Origin: Adineta vaga
Taxonomy: Eukaryota > Rotifera
Assembly (NCBI GenBank): GCA_021613535.1
Contig: CP075492.1
Coordinates: forward strand, 2,728,001 to 2,792,000
DNA: 64,000 bases
Direction of reading: 5' to 3'
Part shown: piece after piece, positions 62,613 through 64,000 of the stretch
Numbering within the stretch: position 1 is the first letter of the stretch
How the letters are laid out: the number at the start of each line of letters is the position of its first letter
Made by a program: the position numbers and the translations under genes
Notes under the pieces: generated by a model
Seen by the model: the letters and a program-made list of their open reading frames with translations, nothing else
The model's database searches: none
Told to the model about the DNA's origin: nothing

Positions 62613-64000
62613 TGAAATAACTTAATATAGATTGTATCATTTTTATCACTATTTCAATTCGTTCATGTAGATATGGAATATGAAAAGTCGAATTGAGAAA
62701 ATCGTTCTGCTTCATTAAGTCTATTTATACTGATATAGAATCATTACTGAAATAGATTTTCTTTTAAAATAAATATGATTAATATGATGTAAATCAATAT
62801 GTACAACTTGTTTAATTTCTTTTGAACAAATTGATTGATTAGTTAAGTCAGTTGAAAGTGATACAATGTAAATTTGAAGAAATATTTTACTCGTAGAATC
62901 AGATGAAAAATAAGATTGATCATAGTTATATAACAATCATCATTTAATCGAATAATTCGAATATTTCCTATTCTTCTGATGATAATCCATTAAATATATT
63001 TCATCAAACCAGAACCATCATGGATCCAAATGACATGACTTATTTATGTAACATTTTGGATAAGAAGATACGTTGAATAGTTCTTCATGTACAGATTACA
63101 ATTTCAAATTACGATAACTGTGAGTTCTGTCCAAAAGAGGTGATGAGAATAACAAGAGAGTTATATGGATGATTAGAACTAAATGTAATGTTACTATACT
63201 GTAAGAAAACTACAGAAAACGTCCAGCTACAATAATTGAATATATTATCTGAAATTGATTAGATTAATATCAGTTATAGACGTTTAAATAACACATCAAA
63301 TAAATACAAGAAATATATATTCAGTCATAATTTGAAAATTGAAGACTTGCGGTGTTTAAACGATCTAAACTACCTCATAAGTTGTATTAAGACTTACAAA
63401 AAGCTTTTTTCATCACTTACTAACATCACAATGAGGAATAGTATTGAAAAGATTCTTATTCTTACGTCTTTATCAAAAACATAGATAATAAAAAAAACTA
63501 TTATAGACAATTGTTTTGATATTATTCTGAAGAAATCAGTTATACAAGTAAAAGAAACGGAAAAAGGAAATCATGATCTTTATTTTTATGAGTCATCAGA
63601 ATGATAAAAAAATGAATAGAAGCAACACTATACACTATGATGTCTATTACTCTTTGATTGTAGTGTGTGCATGAACGGAGATTGATAAAGCAGGGTTTAA
63701 ACTGTATATTGAAATTTTCAAATCGGGTTGGATGTTTTTAGAATCATATTCATACGAGTATTGAAATAAAATTTCCACAGGTACTTCTTGCTATCGATTA
63801 AAATTGTAAATGTCTCTGTATGGTATGTTGATATTGAAGAATAGATTTATGAAATGCTGTTCTATAAAATTTCGATGGTAATATGAAAATAATAAATGTA
63901 AGCATAGGTGGAATAAATGAAATAAAATAACCCATAAGAAATAACCATGCATCATGATTTGATTTCATACATTTTGATGTAAAAGAAATAATTAAACGTG
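62613..64000. other. Terminal AT-rich region, no gene resolved
   Basis: 1.4 kb to the window edge. A minus-strand frame at 62721-62936 (containing IYIVSLSTDLTNQSICSKEI) may be a further fragment of the decayed gene before it, but has no motif. No other feature supported. Confidence 0.4.

Noticed and set aside
1-64000. CRISPR arrays, bacterial operons, phage or ISs
   Set aside because: No direct-repeat/spacer array, no Shine-Dalgarno-led gene strings and no IS transposase were seen; the spliced genes show a eukaryotic nuclear genome.

Overview
This is a eukaryotic, AT-rich window. Most genes are split by very short GT-AG introns (many 46-61 bp), and several small lineage-specific families are present. 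The mix points to a bdelloid rotifer: an intron-free NRPS/PKS megasynthase in an animal-type genome, an ADP-ribosyltransferase/TPR protein, three single-exon rhodopsin-like receptors, a polysaccharide deacetylase, a CASTOR/POLLUX-type channel, a T4 Rnl2-like RNA ligase, 3' splice sites abutting start codons, and intergenic G-rich motifs resembling the bdelloid telomere repeat. This assignment is by inference; no ribosomal or mitochondrial marker lies in the window. The coordinates of eleven spliced genes were worked out by eye: their exon lengths sum to a multiple of three and the junctions keep the domain sequence intact.

Layout. 1-11829 (+): 3' part of a hybrid NRPS-PKS, order A(end)-T-C-A-T-C-A-T, a frame change, KS-AT-(dead beta-lactamase-like domain)-ACP-TauD dioxygenase, no introns. 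11992-14466 (-): VIT/VWA protein. 15482-17618 (-): CASTOR/POLLUX-like channel. 18781-19665 (-), 24986-25939 (+) and 32278-33249 (+): orphan GPCRs. 21056-23883 (-): ten-exon receptor-like protein with a Thr-rich stalk. 26338-27476 (-): type II membrane protein. 28652-29497 (+): polysaccharide deacetylase. 29798-30007 (-): nematode-ABF-like defensin. 30458-31476 (+): frameshifted RNA ligase, followed by a hAT-type MITE with a perfect 8-bp target duplication. 33423-37783: a secreted protein, a short-chain dehydrogenase and a divergent pair of paralogous small membrane proteins. 37784-41756: a gene-poor AT-rich tract with a decayed XRN-type exonuclease and an NHL/kelch remnant. 41994-44249 (-): two-TM ectodomain protein. 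45752-47179 (+): P-loop GTPase/coiled-coil protein. 47855-48817 (-): NHL protein. 49260-52024 (-): nine-exon secreted Ig protein. 53864-56014 (+): SulP/SLC26 anion transporter. 56474-60731 (-): ART-TPR gene with a close downstream gene, probably an operon. 61975-62612 (-): another decayed gene.

The most unusual system is the megasynthase at the left edge: an apparently acquired natural-product assembly line whose PKS module carries an inactivated serine-hydrolase fold and ends in an Fe(II)/2-oxoglutarate oxygenase rather than a thioesterase. Several other genes have the look of defence or acquired functions (defensin, ART-TPR, RNA ligase, deacetylase), but no shared pathway can be shown from sequence alone. 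Broken genes (RNA ligase, XRN-like, NHL/kelch, 61975-62612) sit among intact ones, as expected in a genome region rich in gene turnover.
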